Positions 1 to 11,600 of a stretch of 64,000 bases of DNA are shown one piece after another. A program made the translations under genes and the position numbers. The stretch is from Brassica napus (Eukaryota; Streptophyta; Magnoliopsida; Brassicales; Brassicaceae), in NCBI RefSeq assembly GCF_020379485.1, contig NW_026014745.1:1-64000 (forward strand), read 5' to 3'. Position 1 is the stretch's first letter. Each line of letters starts with the position of its first letter. The notes beneath the pieces were generated by a model, which worked only from the letters and a program-made list of their open reading frames with translations, was not told the DNA's origin and did no database searches.

Positions 1-69
1 CAAATACTCTTCCTCTATCCATGTATCTGCTCTCATCCTCTCATCTCAAAACATTCTCTCATCTCAACA
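1..69 (-). repeat. 3' LTR of element M1 (partial, cut by window edge)
   Basis: Read on the minus strand this begins TGTTGAGATGAGAGAA directly after the polypurine tract, and it matches the last part of the full M1 LTR at 16748-17269. Only 69 bp lie in the window; the rest is to the left. Confidence 0.9.
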
Positions 70-177
70 CTCCCCCTCAAGCTTGACCATGTGAAACAAG
101 TCAAGCTTGAAGAACCATGAGATCTCCCTCATTAAAACCTCATTAAGGAAAACCCATTGGGACAAAACCTTAAGAGG
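70..177 (-). other. M1 polypurine tract, PPT hairpin and 3' stem-loop
   Basis: On the minus strand the order is stem-loop (arms 168-177 and 138-148 around CCCAATGGG), a hairpin made of two CAAGCTTGA-type arms, then agggggag touching the LTR at 69/70. The first stem arm has lost one base relative to sister elements. Confidence 0.75.
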
Positions 178-218
178 AATGAGAAAGAGTAGAGATCACA
201 TGATGGAGAGTGTATAGA

Positions 219-1895
219 CTAGTCCTTAGGCGAGAGATCAATGAGTCCTAACCTGATGTGTATGGACTCCATTGTCTTTTGCCTTGCTGCCTTTGTGAAC
301 ACATCTGCTAACTGATCCTCACTCCGAGTATAACAAGGTAGAATCACCCAAGAATCATCATCTGCCTCACCTTGTGACAATCAACCTCAATGTGCTTTGT
401 TCTCTCATGGAACACAGAATTAGATGCAATGTGGATAGCTGCTTGATTATCACAATGCATTGTCATTGGCGTTGCTTGAATAATCTCCAAGATGCTTCAA
501 AATCCCTTTTATCCACACTAGCTCATTTGTAAGCTTCAGCATTGCTCTATACTCGGCCTCAGCACTGGAGCAAGACACTACCTTCTGCTTCTTACTCTTC
601 CAAGTGACCAAGTACCACCAATGAATGTACAATAGCCTGTGGTTGATCTTCTGTCTGCTCGGTCTCCAGCCCAATCTGCATCACAGTAGCCTACAACCTC
701 AGTACTCTTGTTACATCCCATCCATACTCCAAGACCAGTAGTTCCATTCAGATACATCAAGATCCTTTCCACCATCCGCCAATGGTGCTCCTTAGGAACT
801 TGCATGTGTTGACTGACTTGATTCACCGCAAAACACACATCAGGTCTAGTAATGGTAAGATAAATCAACTTCCCCACCAGCTTCCTATATAGCTTAGGAT
901 CATGGAACGGCTTGCTATCCTCAATCTCCCCTCACGTGGAACCTTGTAACCATCCTCCATTGGCATCTTGGCTGTCTTTCCTCCATAGGCATCTGCTCCC
1001 TTCAAGAGATCAATCACATACTTCCTTTGGGACATAAACAATCCTTCCTTTGATCTGCATATCTCAATCCCAAGAAATACTTCATTTCCCCCAAGTCTTT
1101 AATCTCAAAACTTGCCTTGAGATACTCCTTTGTAGCCTGAGATACTCTTTGTAGCCTTGATGCCTTCCTTATCACTGCCTGTGATGATGATATCATCCAC
1201 ATACACAAGCAACACCACAATACCAGATGAGGTGGTTAGGGTAAAGAGAGTGTGATCCAATTCTGACTTTCTGAACCCTCTCCCATTCAGTGTAGTACTC
1301 AACTTGTTGTACCATGCCCTTGGAGACTGCTTGAGACCATAGATAGCTTTCCTCAACCTCAACACATTACCCTTCTTTACTAGATGTTCAAGACCTGGTG
1401 GTGGATGCATGTATACTTCATCTTCCAACTCTCCTTGAAGGAATGCATTCTTCACATCCATTTGCCACAAATCCCACTCAAGATTCACAGCTAAAGATAA
1501 TACAATCCTGATAGTATGAAGTTTAGCCACAGGAGCAAAGGTCTCAACATAGTCCTCACCATATGTCTGAGTAAATCCTCTTGCCACCAACCTTGACTTG
1601 CGCCTCTCTATTCTCCCATCAGGATGAAACTTGATTGTGAACACCCATTTACTAGTCACTGCCTTCTTCCCTTTAGGCAGCTCACTCTCATACCACGTTT
1701 CATTCTTAATCATGGCTCCGGACTCATCAGCAACTGAATCTCTCCACTCCTTTAAAGCCATAGCTTCTTCATATGTCCTTGGAATATAGTTCTCATCCAA
1801 GCTTACTGTGAAGGCTGTATGCTCGTCCGGAAACTCTGCAAAGGAACACATAGCTTGAGAATGATGCTCCACAGCCTGGGCATTGTAGTACACTC
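219..1895 (-). pseudogene. M1 pol, 3' half (RT and RNase H), frameshifted
   Basis: This is the C-terminal part of the M1 copia polyprotein on the minus strand. It starts just after the WVNTRV linker, which lies across the A insertion, and runs through RT (FAPVAKLHTIR, MDVKNAFLQGELEDEVY, VYVDDIIITGSD) into RNase H, ending at the stop codon 219-221. It continues upstream at 13826-16475; element A separates the two halves with the 5-bp duplication cactc (1891-1895 and 13821-13825). By comparison with P4 and P5 it carries several small lesions: an imperfect 20/19-bp tandem duplication at 1119-1157, and single-base losses near 610, 931 and 1070. Each shifts the frame, so no functional RT/RNase H could be made even without insertion A. 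Confidence 0.92.
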
Positions 1896-2364
1896 TGTTG
1901 AGAAGAGGTGATACATTGATAGAGGAAGAGTATTGGGGCAGATAGTAACTTTGGAGTTTTACCACAGTAACTTCGGTTTGACTGTGGTAACTAAGTTAAA
2001 AGCTTAGGAAGTTACTTTGCATCCCTTTGGAGAGTGGATCACGCCCAAGAGGAAGTCTGGATAAGGAAGGAGTAGTTTGGATAAGGTCTGGTCATAGCTG
2101 GAAAGGTAAAGCACCTTTACAGCCTGTCCAAGCATGTGAAGCATCTTTACAGCCTATCCCTTGACTTCACATGCTTATGATTTCGAAATCCTCTTTGTAT
2201 TATCCTTATCTCTTCATATATAACTTGTATCTGAGACATTAAATTAATTAATGGAGTTTTGAGTATTCTCTCTATTCTCTCTCTACTTATTCTCTTAATC
2301 TCTTTAATCTTACACAAAACAATCTGATTGTTCTTAAACACACTCTAATACACAAAAGTGTATA
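1896..2364 (+). repeat. Element A 5' LTR (469 bp)
   Basis: Begins TGTTGAGAAGAGG and ends AAGTGTATA against the PBS. The U3 carries an inverted repeat TTACCACAGT/ACTGTGGTAA at 1959-1968 and 1981-1990. A motif TTGACTTCACATGCTT at 2161-2176 precedes a TATA-like TATATA at 2217-2222, the likely promoter. Its R-U5 half is almost the same as that of B while the U3 half is different. Confidence 0.93.
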
Positions 2365-2382
2365 TGGTATCAGAGCCAGGTT
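2365..2382 (+). other. Element A primer binding site (initiator tRNA-Met)
   Basis: TGGTATCAGAGCCAGGTT directly abuts the LTR and is complementary to the 3' end of plant initiator tRNA-Met, the usual copia minus-strand primer. Confidence 0.93.
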
Positions 2383-2520
2383 ACTAAAAGGGTGGAAGTG
2401 TGTTATTCATGTTCTTAAAAAATCTGGTTTTGTGTTCTTGAGCTGTTCTTGATGTTCTTGAGTGTTCTTGGTGGTTTTGAGCTCTGTTCTTCATTTGCTG
2501 GGTTTTATTGAGGACATCTG

Positions 2521-3387
2521 ATGGAGTCAAACGTGAGCAGAGAGATGAAGACAAGATCAAGTTATCAAGTGAAGAAAGGGAGAGAAAACAAGTGGATCTG
2601 GTCAGATTGGGTAGAGCCAGCTTTGGAAAGCTGTGGGATTTGGAGTAATCATGTAAAGGAAGAGCCTTTAAAGGTGAGAGCTGCTGAGAAAGATCAGACA
2701 GCAAGTTTGAAGGAGATTCAAGTAAAGGTAGAACCTTTAAAGGAGGTAGCTGCTGAAGAAGGTCAGACAGCAAGGTTGGAGGGTCATGAAGCCAAGGGCG
2801 TGATCTATAGTCTAAGACAAAGGAAGGACGAGTTGTATCAGCTTGTGGGGAGGCTGAGAGAAGTAGAATCAGAGTTGGGTATGGTGAAAACTCATACAGG
2901 AAGGAGGAAGCAAGATGTGATCTTTAGCTTTCTTATGGGAGAGATATGTGAGTTGGTTGAACACATTTGTGATGTGTGGGAGATAAACAAGAAGCCAGGT
3001 AGATGGAAGAGAGGTACAAGCTGCAAGAAGGGAAAGTTGAGAAAACTTTCTAAGATGTGGGTCATGATGAGCAGATTATGGAGGAAGGGTATCAAGGAGA
3101 GTATGCAAGTAGGAGAGTGTTTCTACTCAGCTTACATGGGAGAATCTGTAGAGAGCAGTGGGGTTATGAGGAAGCTAGAGACCAAAGGAGCAGATGAGCG
3201 TGTCACAAAGGAGGAATGGGATGAGTTTGTCAAGTATGTGTATGCTTTGGCTACGACCCGGAGACAAGGTGCTCCTGCCAAAGCATCCACATCCAACAAA
3301 CCCATCATTGTTGATTCTGGAGCAAGTCATCACATGATTAGTGATAGAAGCTTAATGAGTGATGTAAAGAAAGCCACTGGGGGTGTG
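2521..3387 (+). pseudogene. Element A gag and protease start, truncated by solo LTR N0
   Basis: The N-terminal 289 codons of the A polyprotein start at the ATG 2521 (MESNVSREMKT), the same start as intact element B. The Gag portion is short (about 260 residues), basic and Lys/Glu-rich, contains a 23-residue internal duplication (DNA copies from 2653 and 2722), and shows no CCHC zinc knuckle. The protease motif IVDSGASHHMISD follows. The frame is then cut by the N0 insertion at 3388; a stop codon appears inside N0 a few codons later. The rest of the protein is at 4435-7724. Confidence 0.9.
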
Positions 3388-4429
3388 TGTTAACTTGAAG
3401 AAAAGAAATGGTGTCAAAGGAGAAGTATGGAGGAGTTTGGGTCTGGTACAAAGATAGGGCAAGTCTTATAGAGATTGTCTATCAAGAGTTATGAAGAGTC
3501 TTAAGATAGCTAGAAGTCTCTTATGGTGGTTCTAAGCAAGGGCAAAGTCTTGGAAAGACTTAGAAGAGTGTTGAGGAGCAAATGGACGAGTGTGCAAAGA
3601 TAGGGCAAGGCCGGTACGGCCATGTACGGACACAAAGGATAGGGCAAGGCCGGTACGGCTTAGACTCGGCCATTTGTGAGTCTTAGGCTTGGTGCAAACT
3701 TAGGGCATCAGTGTACGGACATGGCATGATCCGTACATGCTCTAATGTTTGTGATCAACCTAACTTGAGTCTCAAGAAGAAGAGACTCGTGTGGCTTCAT
3801 GTATAAAGGAGCCATAAGGATATTCAAATCCAAGAAGGGCGCGGATGTCTTTGGCACATCCTTGGTACCGTTTGGAGATAAGGGAGACAGGCTGTGCAAG
3901 CTGTCCATGAGCTGTGTATTGACCATGTATCTGGACAGATACATGGGAACATTCAGGAGCCTAAAAGGAGCCAATAAGAGGCTGGTCTCTACTTGACCAG
4001 ATTCAAATAAACCAATCAGACAGCAAAGAGAGTTTAACCAATCAGATGAAGACCAGACCAACTCTCCATCTGAACCATCCATTTAAACTTCAAGTATTAT
4101 CAGCCATTAGATTTAGGTTTATGATTTGCATCTTGTAAGAGCTTATATAAGCTTAGTAATGGCGATTTGTAAAGACTAAGGGAGTAAGGGGGATTTCCCC
4201 TCTCCACTTCATGGAAATAAGAAGTTGTGTTCTTGAATCAGATTCTCTTTAATCTCTCCCTTTCTTAGTCTTTAATCTCCTAATCTCTCAAAGTCTTTTG
4301 TTTCTGATTTAAGTAAACACTCTCATCAATCTCTCTTTCTAAATCACCTAGAGCAAGCTCTCATCTTTCTCCATTGGAGTTTATACACACACAAACACAA
4401 CTAGAGAAGAGAACTCTATAAATCTCACA
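3388..4429 (+). repeat. Solo LTR N0 of the gamma (non-autonomous) family
   Basis: A 1042-bp TGTTAACTTGAAG...CTCACA sequence flanked by the TSD gtgtg (3383-3387 and 4430-4434), with no internal region, so it is a solo LTR left by LTR-LTR recombination. It is related to the LTRs of N1 and, more distantly, N2. It holds five GTAC-core sites (GTACGG or CCGTAC) between 3610 and 3750 and a TATA (4144-4150) inside the palindrome AGCTTATATAAGCT. The small open frames in it look like chance. Confidence 0.93.
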
Positions 4430-4434
4430 GTGTG

Positions 4435-7400
4435 ATGATAGCTAATGGTGATAGGATTCCAATAGAAGGAGTTGGAAAGCTCAGGCTATTTGATAAAGAC
4501 TCAGATGCCTTCTACATGCCACAGTTTGCTTCAAATTTGCTATCTGTGAGGAAAGCCACAATTGATCTTGGCTGTCAAGTAGTATTCAGGCCAGATGATG
4601 TTGAGTTCCAAGATTTGAAGACTGGAAGGGTCATTGGGAGAGGAGACAGCAAGAATAATCTATATCAGCTCCAATTGGCTAAGACCTCTAAACCCTTTGA
4701 TTCTATGTGTTTGAGTAGTACTTATGAGAAGATTGGTAGTATTACTTGGCATGCTAGATTGGGACATCCTCATGCTCGTGCTATTGAATTGATAATTCCT
4801 AATATGTCATTTAGTCACTTGGAGTGTGAAGCATGCATATTAGGGAAGCATTGTAGGACTGTTTTTCCAACATCAGAAACTACTTATGAGCATTGCTTTG
4901 ATCTAGTTCATTCAGATGTGTGGACTGCTCCTTGTTTGTCTAGAGATAGCCAGAAGTACTTTGTGACATTCATTGACGAGAAGTCTAAGTATACTTGGCT
5001 TACATTGCTTCCATCTAAAGATAGGGTGCTAGAAGCATTTATGAACTTCCAAGCATATGTATCTAATCAATACAATGCTACTGTGAAGGTACTGAGATCA
5101 GATAATGGAGGTGAATACATCAGCAATGCCTTCAAGAGTCATCTAGCCAAGCATGGGATTGTGCATCAGACTAGCTGCCCTTACACACCACAGCAGAATG
5201 GGGTAGCTGAGAGGAAGAACAGGCACTTGATGGAGGTTGCTAGATCAATGATGTTTCATGCAAATGTCCCAAAACGCTTTTGGAGTGATGCTGTGCAGAC
5301 TGCTTGCTATCTCATCAACCGGGTTCCAACCAAGATATTGAAGAATCTGTCTCCATTTGAGGTATTGAACAAGAGTAAACCTGTCATTGATCATCTACGT
5401 GTCTTTGGGTGTGTGTGCTATGTCATGGTTCCAGGAGAGCAGAGAAACAAGCTGGAGGCAAAGAGTACTAAGGCTATGTTCATTGGTTACTCTATCACTC
5501 AGAAGGGGTACAAGTGCTATGATCCTGAAGCAAGGAGAGTGATGGTATCTAGAGAAGTGAAGTTTGTTGAAACAAAAGGTTATTATGAAGAAAAGGAGTG
5601 GGAAAATCTGAAGGATTTGTCTCAAGCTCCATCTGATAAGGCAACAATACTGAGAGTGTTGTTAGAGAAGCTTGGGATAGGATTATCCCAGGATCAGGAA
5701 ACCGGAAGGAGAGAGTCTTCCAATCAGAGTGGTGGAGCTGGAAGAACAACTCCTCTTGATCATGAGAGGGGGAATGGAACTGAATCTGGTGAGCAAGAGC
5801 AAAACCAAGAGGATTCAGGTCTTCATGATCAAGATACATCACAAGAAGTTGAGAACAATGAGGTTCAGTCTAGTGGAGAAGTGGATGAGGTTCAGTCTAG
5901 TGGAGAAGTGGATGAGGTTCAGTCTAGTGTAGAAGAACAACTCAGACCGGCCAGTTCAGAAGAAGAGCAAGTGGAGCCGGCTAGTGTGCAAACTGAAGAT
6001 CAGGTTCAAGCTTTGAGGAGGAGCACAAGGATAAAGAGGGATCCTTCCAACTGGGTAAACACGAGAGTGTACTACAATGCCCAGGCTGTGGAGCATCCTT
6101 CTCAAGCCGTGTGTTCCTTTGCTGAGTTTCCAGAGGAGCATTATGCCTTTATGATTAGTCTGGATGAGAGTTATGTACCAAGGACTTATGAAGAAGCTAT
6201 GTTAGACAAGGAATGGAAAGAATCAGTGGGAGCTGAAGCAGGTGCTATGATCAAAAATGATACATGGTATGAGAGTGAGCTGCCTAAGGGAAAGAGGGCT
6301 GTATCTAGTAGATGGATCTTCACAATCAAGTATCTAGCAAATGGACAGATTGATAGGAAGAAGACCAGATTGGTTGCAAGAGGATTTACACAGACCTATG
6401 GAGAGGATTACATTGATACCTTTGCACCAGTAGCTAAGCTACATACAGTTCGGATTGTGTTGTCCATTGCAACAAACTTGGAGTGGGATTTGTGGCAGAT
6501 GGATGTGAAGAATGCTTTCTTACAAGGTGAGCTAGAAGATGAGGTATACATGCTTCCTCCTCCTGGTCTTGAGCATCTAGTAAAGCCAGGGAATGTTTTG
6601 AGATTGAAGAAGGCAATATATGGGCTGAAACAATCACCTAGAGCTTGGTACAGGAAGCTGAGTACAACACTCAATGGGAGAGGCTTTAGGAAGTCTGAAT
6701 TAGATCACACTCTCTTCACCTTGACAGGACCTTCAGGGATCATTGTGATTCTAGTGTATGTGGATGATTTGATTATCACAGGGAGTGATAAGGCAGGGAT
6801 TCAAGCTACTAAGGAGTTTCTCAAATCTGTGTTTGACATCAAGGATTTGGGAGAGATGAAGTATTTTCTGGGCATTGAGATATGCAGATCAAAGGAGGGT
6901 TTGTTTATGTCTCAAAGGAAGTATACTATGGATATGTTGAAGGAGACTGATGTGCTTGGAGGAAAGATAGCTAAGACACCCCTCGAGGAGGGATATAAGG
7001 TTCTGCGTGAGGGGGAGGTTGAAGAGAAGCAGCTGTTTGAGGATCCTAAGCTATACAGGAAGATGGTTGGCAAGCTGATCTACTTGACAATTACTAGGCC
7101 AGATATATGCTTCGCTGTGAATCAAGTGAGTCAACATATGCAGGCGCCAAAGGTCCATCATTGGAAGATGGTTGATAGGATACTGAGGTATTTAAGTGGG
7201 ACGGCTGGACAAGGAGTTTGGATGGGCTGCAATGGCAGTACAGAAGTGGTTGGTTATTGTGATGCTGATTGGGCAGGAGATAGAGTGGACAGGAGATCAA
7301 CTACTGGGTATTGTACATTCATTGGAGGGAACTTGGTAACTTGGAAGAGTAAGAAGCAGAAGGTTATCTCCTGTTCAAGTGCTGAAGCTGAGTATAGAGC

Positions 7401-7724
7401 CATGTTGAAGCTGACAAACGAGTTGGTGTGGATCAAGGGGATCTTGAAGCATCTAGAGATTGAGCAGACTACTCCTATGACTATGCATTGTGACAATCAA
7501 GCAGCTATCCACATTGCCTCCAACTCAGTGTTTCATGAGAGAACAAAGCACATAGAGGTGGATTGTCATAAGGTGAGGCAGATGATTATCTTAGGAGTGA
7601 TACTGCCATGTTATACAAGAAGTGAAGACAGCTTGCAGATGTGTTTACTAAGGCAGCGAGATTAAAGACAATGGAGTCCATACTATCAAGGCTTGGACTC
7701 ATTGATCTTACTCCAAGGAGCTGA
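4435..7724 (+). pseudogene. Element A pol (protease end, integrase, RT, RNase H), frameshifted near the end
   Basis: Continuation of the A polyprotein after solo LTR N0. In order it shows: the rest of the protease; GAG-pre-integrase HHCC finger (HARLGH...CEAC); integrase core with HSDVW, DNGGEY and NGVAERKN (D, D-35-E); an acidic linker with a 27-bp in-frame repeat (EVQSSGEVD, 5860-5940); the basic LRRSTRIKRDPSNWVNTRV segment; RT with YVDDLIITGSD; and RNase H with YCDADW, SSAEAEYRA and CDNQAA. A one-base loss near 7627 (element B reads GAAGATCAGC, A reads GAAGACAGC) shifts the frame before the normal C terminus ending at 7724. Confidence 0.93.
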
Positions 7725-7756
7725 GCCCCTTAACCATGGAGTCTCCACTCTTTTTC

Positions 7757-7866
7757 CCTCATCAAGGTTTTATCCCAATGGGTTTTCCTTGGTGAGGTTT
7801 TTAATGAGGGAGGTCTTCATGGTTTCCAAGCTTGACTTGTTCTACATGGTCAAGCTTGAGGGGGAG
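7757..7866 (+). other. Element A 3' stem-loop, PPT hairpin and polypurine tract
   Basis: Stem arms CCTCATCAAGG (7757-7767) and CCTTGGTGAGG (7787-7797) enclose a CCCAATGGG mini-hairpin. A second hairpin CAAGCTTGAC/GTCAAGCTTG (7827-7836, 7849-7858) ends at the PPT agggggag (7859-7866). Confidence 0.8.
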
Positions 7867-7920
7867 TGTTGAGAAGAGGTGATACATTGATAGAGGAAGA
7901 GTATTGGGGGAGATAGTAAC
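7867..7920 (+). repeat. Element A 3' LTR, first fragment
   Basis: The first 54 bp of the A 3' LTR, ending in gtaac. The LTR resumes after element B at 13406; 54 + 415 bp equals the 469-bp 5' LTR exactly. Confidence 0.95.
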
Positions 7921-8449
7921 TGTTGAGATGAGGTAATAAAGAGTGAATACATTGATAGAGAAAGAGGATTGAGACATACAGTAACTTTGGACTTTTACCA
8001 CAGTAACTTTGTTTTACTGTGGTAACTAAGTAAAAGCTTGGAAACTTACCTTGCTTCACCTTGGAGAGTTAGCCACGACCAAGGAGCTTCTGGATAAGGA
8101 AGGGGCAGTCTGGATAAGGTTTCCTCACAGCTAGAGAGGCTGGAGACAGGCTGTAAAGTAGACAGCATCTAGTAAAAGATGCCAAAGGGATCAAGCATGT
8201 GAAGACTCCCATTGGCTGCTTTTGGATAGCTCTCTTTGACTACACATGCTCTGAATCTCTACCCTATCAGATACATTTCGAAAATGGATTGTCTCACTCA
8301 TATAAATATGTTGTAAACCTCATCTTTAATAATTAATGGAGTTTTGAGTATTCTCTCTATTCTCTCTCTACTTATTCTCTTAATCTCTTTAATCTTACAC
8401 AAAACAATCTGATTGTTCTTAAACACACTCTAATACACAAAAGTGTTTA
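7921..8449 (+). repeat. Element B 5' LTR (529 bp)
   Basis: Begins TGTTGAGATGAGGTAATA and ends AAGTGTTTA, so the termini are TG...TA rather than TG...CA; the TSDs confirm these ends. A 12-bp perfect hairpin lies at 7995-8006 and 8014-8025. TTGACTACACATGC lies about 65 bp upstream of TATAAAT at 8301, the likely promoter. Confidence 0.95.
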
Positions 8450-8467
8450 TGGTATCAGAGCCAGGTT
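8450..8467 (+). other. Element B primer binding site (initiator tRNA-Met)
   Basis: TGGTATCAGAGCCAGGTT directly follows the 5' LTR. Confidence 0.94.
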
Positions 8468-8604
8468 ACTAAAAGGGTGGAAGTGTGTTATTCATGTTCT
8501 TAAAAATCTGGTTTTGTGTTCTTGAGCTGTTCTTGATGTTCTTGAGTGTTCTTGGTGGTTTTGAGCTCTGTTCTTCATTTGCTGGGTTTTATTGAGGACA
8601 TCTG

Positions 8605-11600
8605 ATGGAGTCAAACGTGAGCAGAGAGATGAAGACAAGATCAAGTTATCAAGTGAAGAAAGGGAGAGAAAACAAGTGGATCTGGTCAGGTTGGGTAGAG
8701 ACAGCTTTGGAAAGCTGTGGGATTTGGAGTAATCATGTAAAGGAAGAGCCTTTAAAGGTGAGAGCTGCTGAGAAAGATCAGACAGCAAGTTTGAAGGAGA
8801 TTCAAGTAAAGGTAGAACCTTTAAAGGAGGTAGCTGCTGAAGAAGGTCAGACAGCAAGGTTGGAGGTTCATGAAGCCAAGGGCGTGATCTATAGTCTAGG
8901 ACAAGGGAAGGACGAGTTGTATCAGCTTGTGGGGAGGCTGAGAGAAGTAGAATCAGAGTTGGGTATGGTGAAAACTCATACAGGAAGGAGGAAGCAAGAT
9001 GTGATCTTTAGCTTTCTTATGGGAGAGATATGTGAGCTGGTTGAACACATTTGTGATGTGTGGGAGATAAACAAGAAGCCAGGTAGATGGAAGAGAGGTA
9101 CAAGCTGCAAGAAGGGAAAGTTGAGAAAGCTTTCTAAGATGTGGGTTATGATGAGCAGATTATGGAGGAAGGATATCAAGGAGAGTATGCAAGTAGGAGA
9201 GTGTTTCTACTCAGCTTACATGGGAGAATCTGTAGAGAGCAGTGGGGTTATGAGGAAGCTAGAGACAAAAGGAGCGGATGAACCTGTCACAAAGGAGGAA
9301 TGGGATGAGTTTGTCAAGTATGTGTATGCTTTGGCTACGACCCGGAGACAAGGTGCTCCTGCCAAAGCATCCACATCCAACAAACCCATCATTGTTGATT
9401 CTGGAGCAAGTCATCACATGATTAGTGACAGAAGCTTAATGAGTGATGTAAAGAAAGCTACTGGGGGTGTGATGATAGCTAATGGTGATAGGATTCCAAT
9501 AGAAGGAGTTGGAAAGCTCAAGCTATTTGATAAAGACTCAGATGCCTTCTACATGCCACAGTTTGCTTCAAATCTACTATCTGTGAGGAAAGCCACGATT
9601 GATCTTGGCTGTCAAGTAGTATTCAGGCCAGATGATGTTGAGTTCCAAGATTTGAAGACTGGAAGGGTCATTGGGAGAGGAGACAGCAAGAATAATCTAT
9701 ACCAGCTCCAATTGGCTAAGATCTCTAAACCCTTTGATTCTATGTGTTTGAGTAGTACTTATGAGAAGATTGATAGTATTACTTGGCATGCTAGATTGGG
9801 ACATCCTCATGCTCGTGCTATTGAATTGATAATTCCTAATATGTCATTTAATCACTTGGAGTGTGAAGCATGCATATTAGGAAAGCATTGTAGGACTGTT
9901 TTTCCAACATCAGAAACTACTTATGAGCATTGCTTTGATCTAGTTCATTCAGATGTGTGGACTGCTCCTTGTTTGTCTAGAGATAGCCAGAAGTACTTTG
10001 TGACATTCATTGATGAGAAGTCTAAGTATACTTGGCTTACATTGCTTCCATCTAAAGATAGGGTGCTAGAAGCATTTATGAACTTCCAAGCATATGTATC
10101 TAATCAATACAATGCTACTGTGAAGGTACTGAGATCAGATAATGGAGGTGAATACATCAGCAATGCCTTCAAGAGTCATCTAGCCAAGCATGGGATTGTG
10201 CATCAGACTAGCTGCCCTTATACACCACAGCAGAATGGTGTAGCTGAGAGGAAGAACAGGCACTTGATGGAGGTTGCTAGATCAATGATGTTTCATGCAA
10301 ATGTCCCAAAACGCTTTTGGAGTGATGCTGTGCAGACTGCTTGCTATCTCATCAACCGGGTTCCAACCAAGATATTGAAGAATCTGTCTCCATTTGAAGT
10401 GTTGAACAAGAGCAAACCTGTCATTGATCACCTACGTGTCTTTGGGTGTGTGTGCTATGTCATGGTTCCAGGAGAGCAGAGAAACAAGCTGGAGGCAAAG
10501 AGTACTAAGGCTATGTTCATTGGTTACTCTATCACTCAGAAGGGGTACAAGTGCTATGATCCTGAAGCAAGGAGGGTGATGGTATCTAGAGAAGTGAAGT
10601 TTGTTGAAACAAAAGGTTATTATGAAGAAAAGGAGTGGGAAAATCTGAAGGATTTGTCTCAAGCTCCATCTGATAAGGCAACAATACTGAGAGTGTTGTT
10701 GGAGAAGCTTGGGATAGGGTTATCCCAGGATCAGGAACCAGGAAGGAGAGAGCCTTCCAATCAGACTGGTGGAGCTGGAAGAACAACTCCTCTTGATCAT
10801 GAGAGGGGGAATGGAACTGAATCTGGTGAGCAAGAGCAAAACCAAGAGGATTCAGGTCTTCATGATCAAGATATATCACAAGAAGTTGAGAACAATGTTC
10901 AGTCTAGTGGAGAAGTGGATGAGGTTCAGTCTAGTGGAGAAGTGGATGAGGTTCAATCTAGTGGAGAAGAGCAAGTGGAGCCGGCTAGTGTGCAAACTGA
11001 AGATCAGGTTCAAGCTTTGAGGAGGAGCACAAGGATAAAGAGGGATCCTTCCAACTGGGTAAACACGAGAGTGTACTACAATGCCCAGGCTGTGGAGCAT
11101 CCTTCTCAAGCCGTGTGTTCCTTTGCTGAGTTTCCAGAGGAGCATTATGCCTTTATGATTAGTCTGGATGAGAGTTATGTACCAAGGACTTATGAAGAAG
11201 CTATGTTAGACAAGGAATGGAAAGAATCAGTGGGAGCTGAAGCAGGTGCTATGATCAAAAATGATACATGGTATGAGAGTGAGCTGCCTAAGGGAAAGAA
11301 GGCTGTATCTAGTAGATGGATCTTCACAATCAAGTATCTAGCAAATGGACAGATTGATAGGAAGAAGACCAGATTGGTTGCAAGAGGATTTACACAGACC
11401 TATGGAGAGGATTACATTGATACCTTTGCACCAGTAGCTAAGCTGCACACAGTTCGGATTGTGTTGTCCATTGCAACAAACTTGGAGTGGGATTTGTGGC
11501 AGATGGATGTGAAGAATGCTTTCTTACAAGGTGAGCTAGAAGATGAGGTATACATGCTTCCTCCTCCTGGTCTTGAGCATCTAGTAAAACCAGGGAATGT

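Noticed and set aside
7725..7866. Possible env-like third gene between pol and the 3' LTR
   Set aside because: Only about 140 bp lie between the pol stop and the PPT in all complete elements, so there is no room for the extra frame seen in some copia lineages (Sirevirus).
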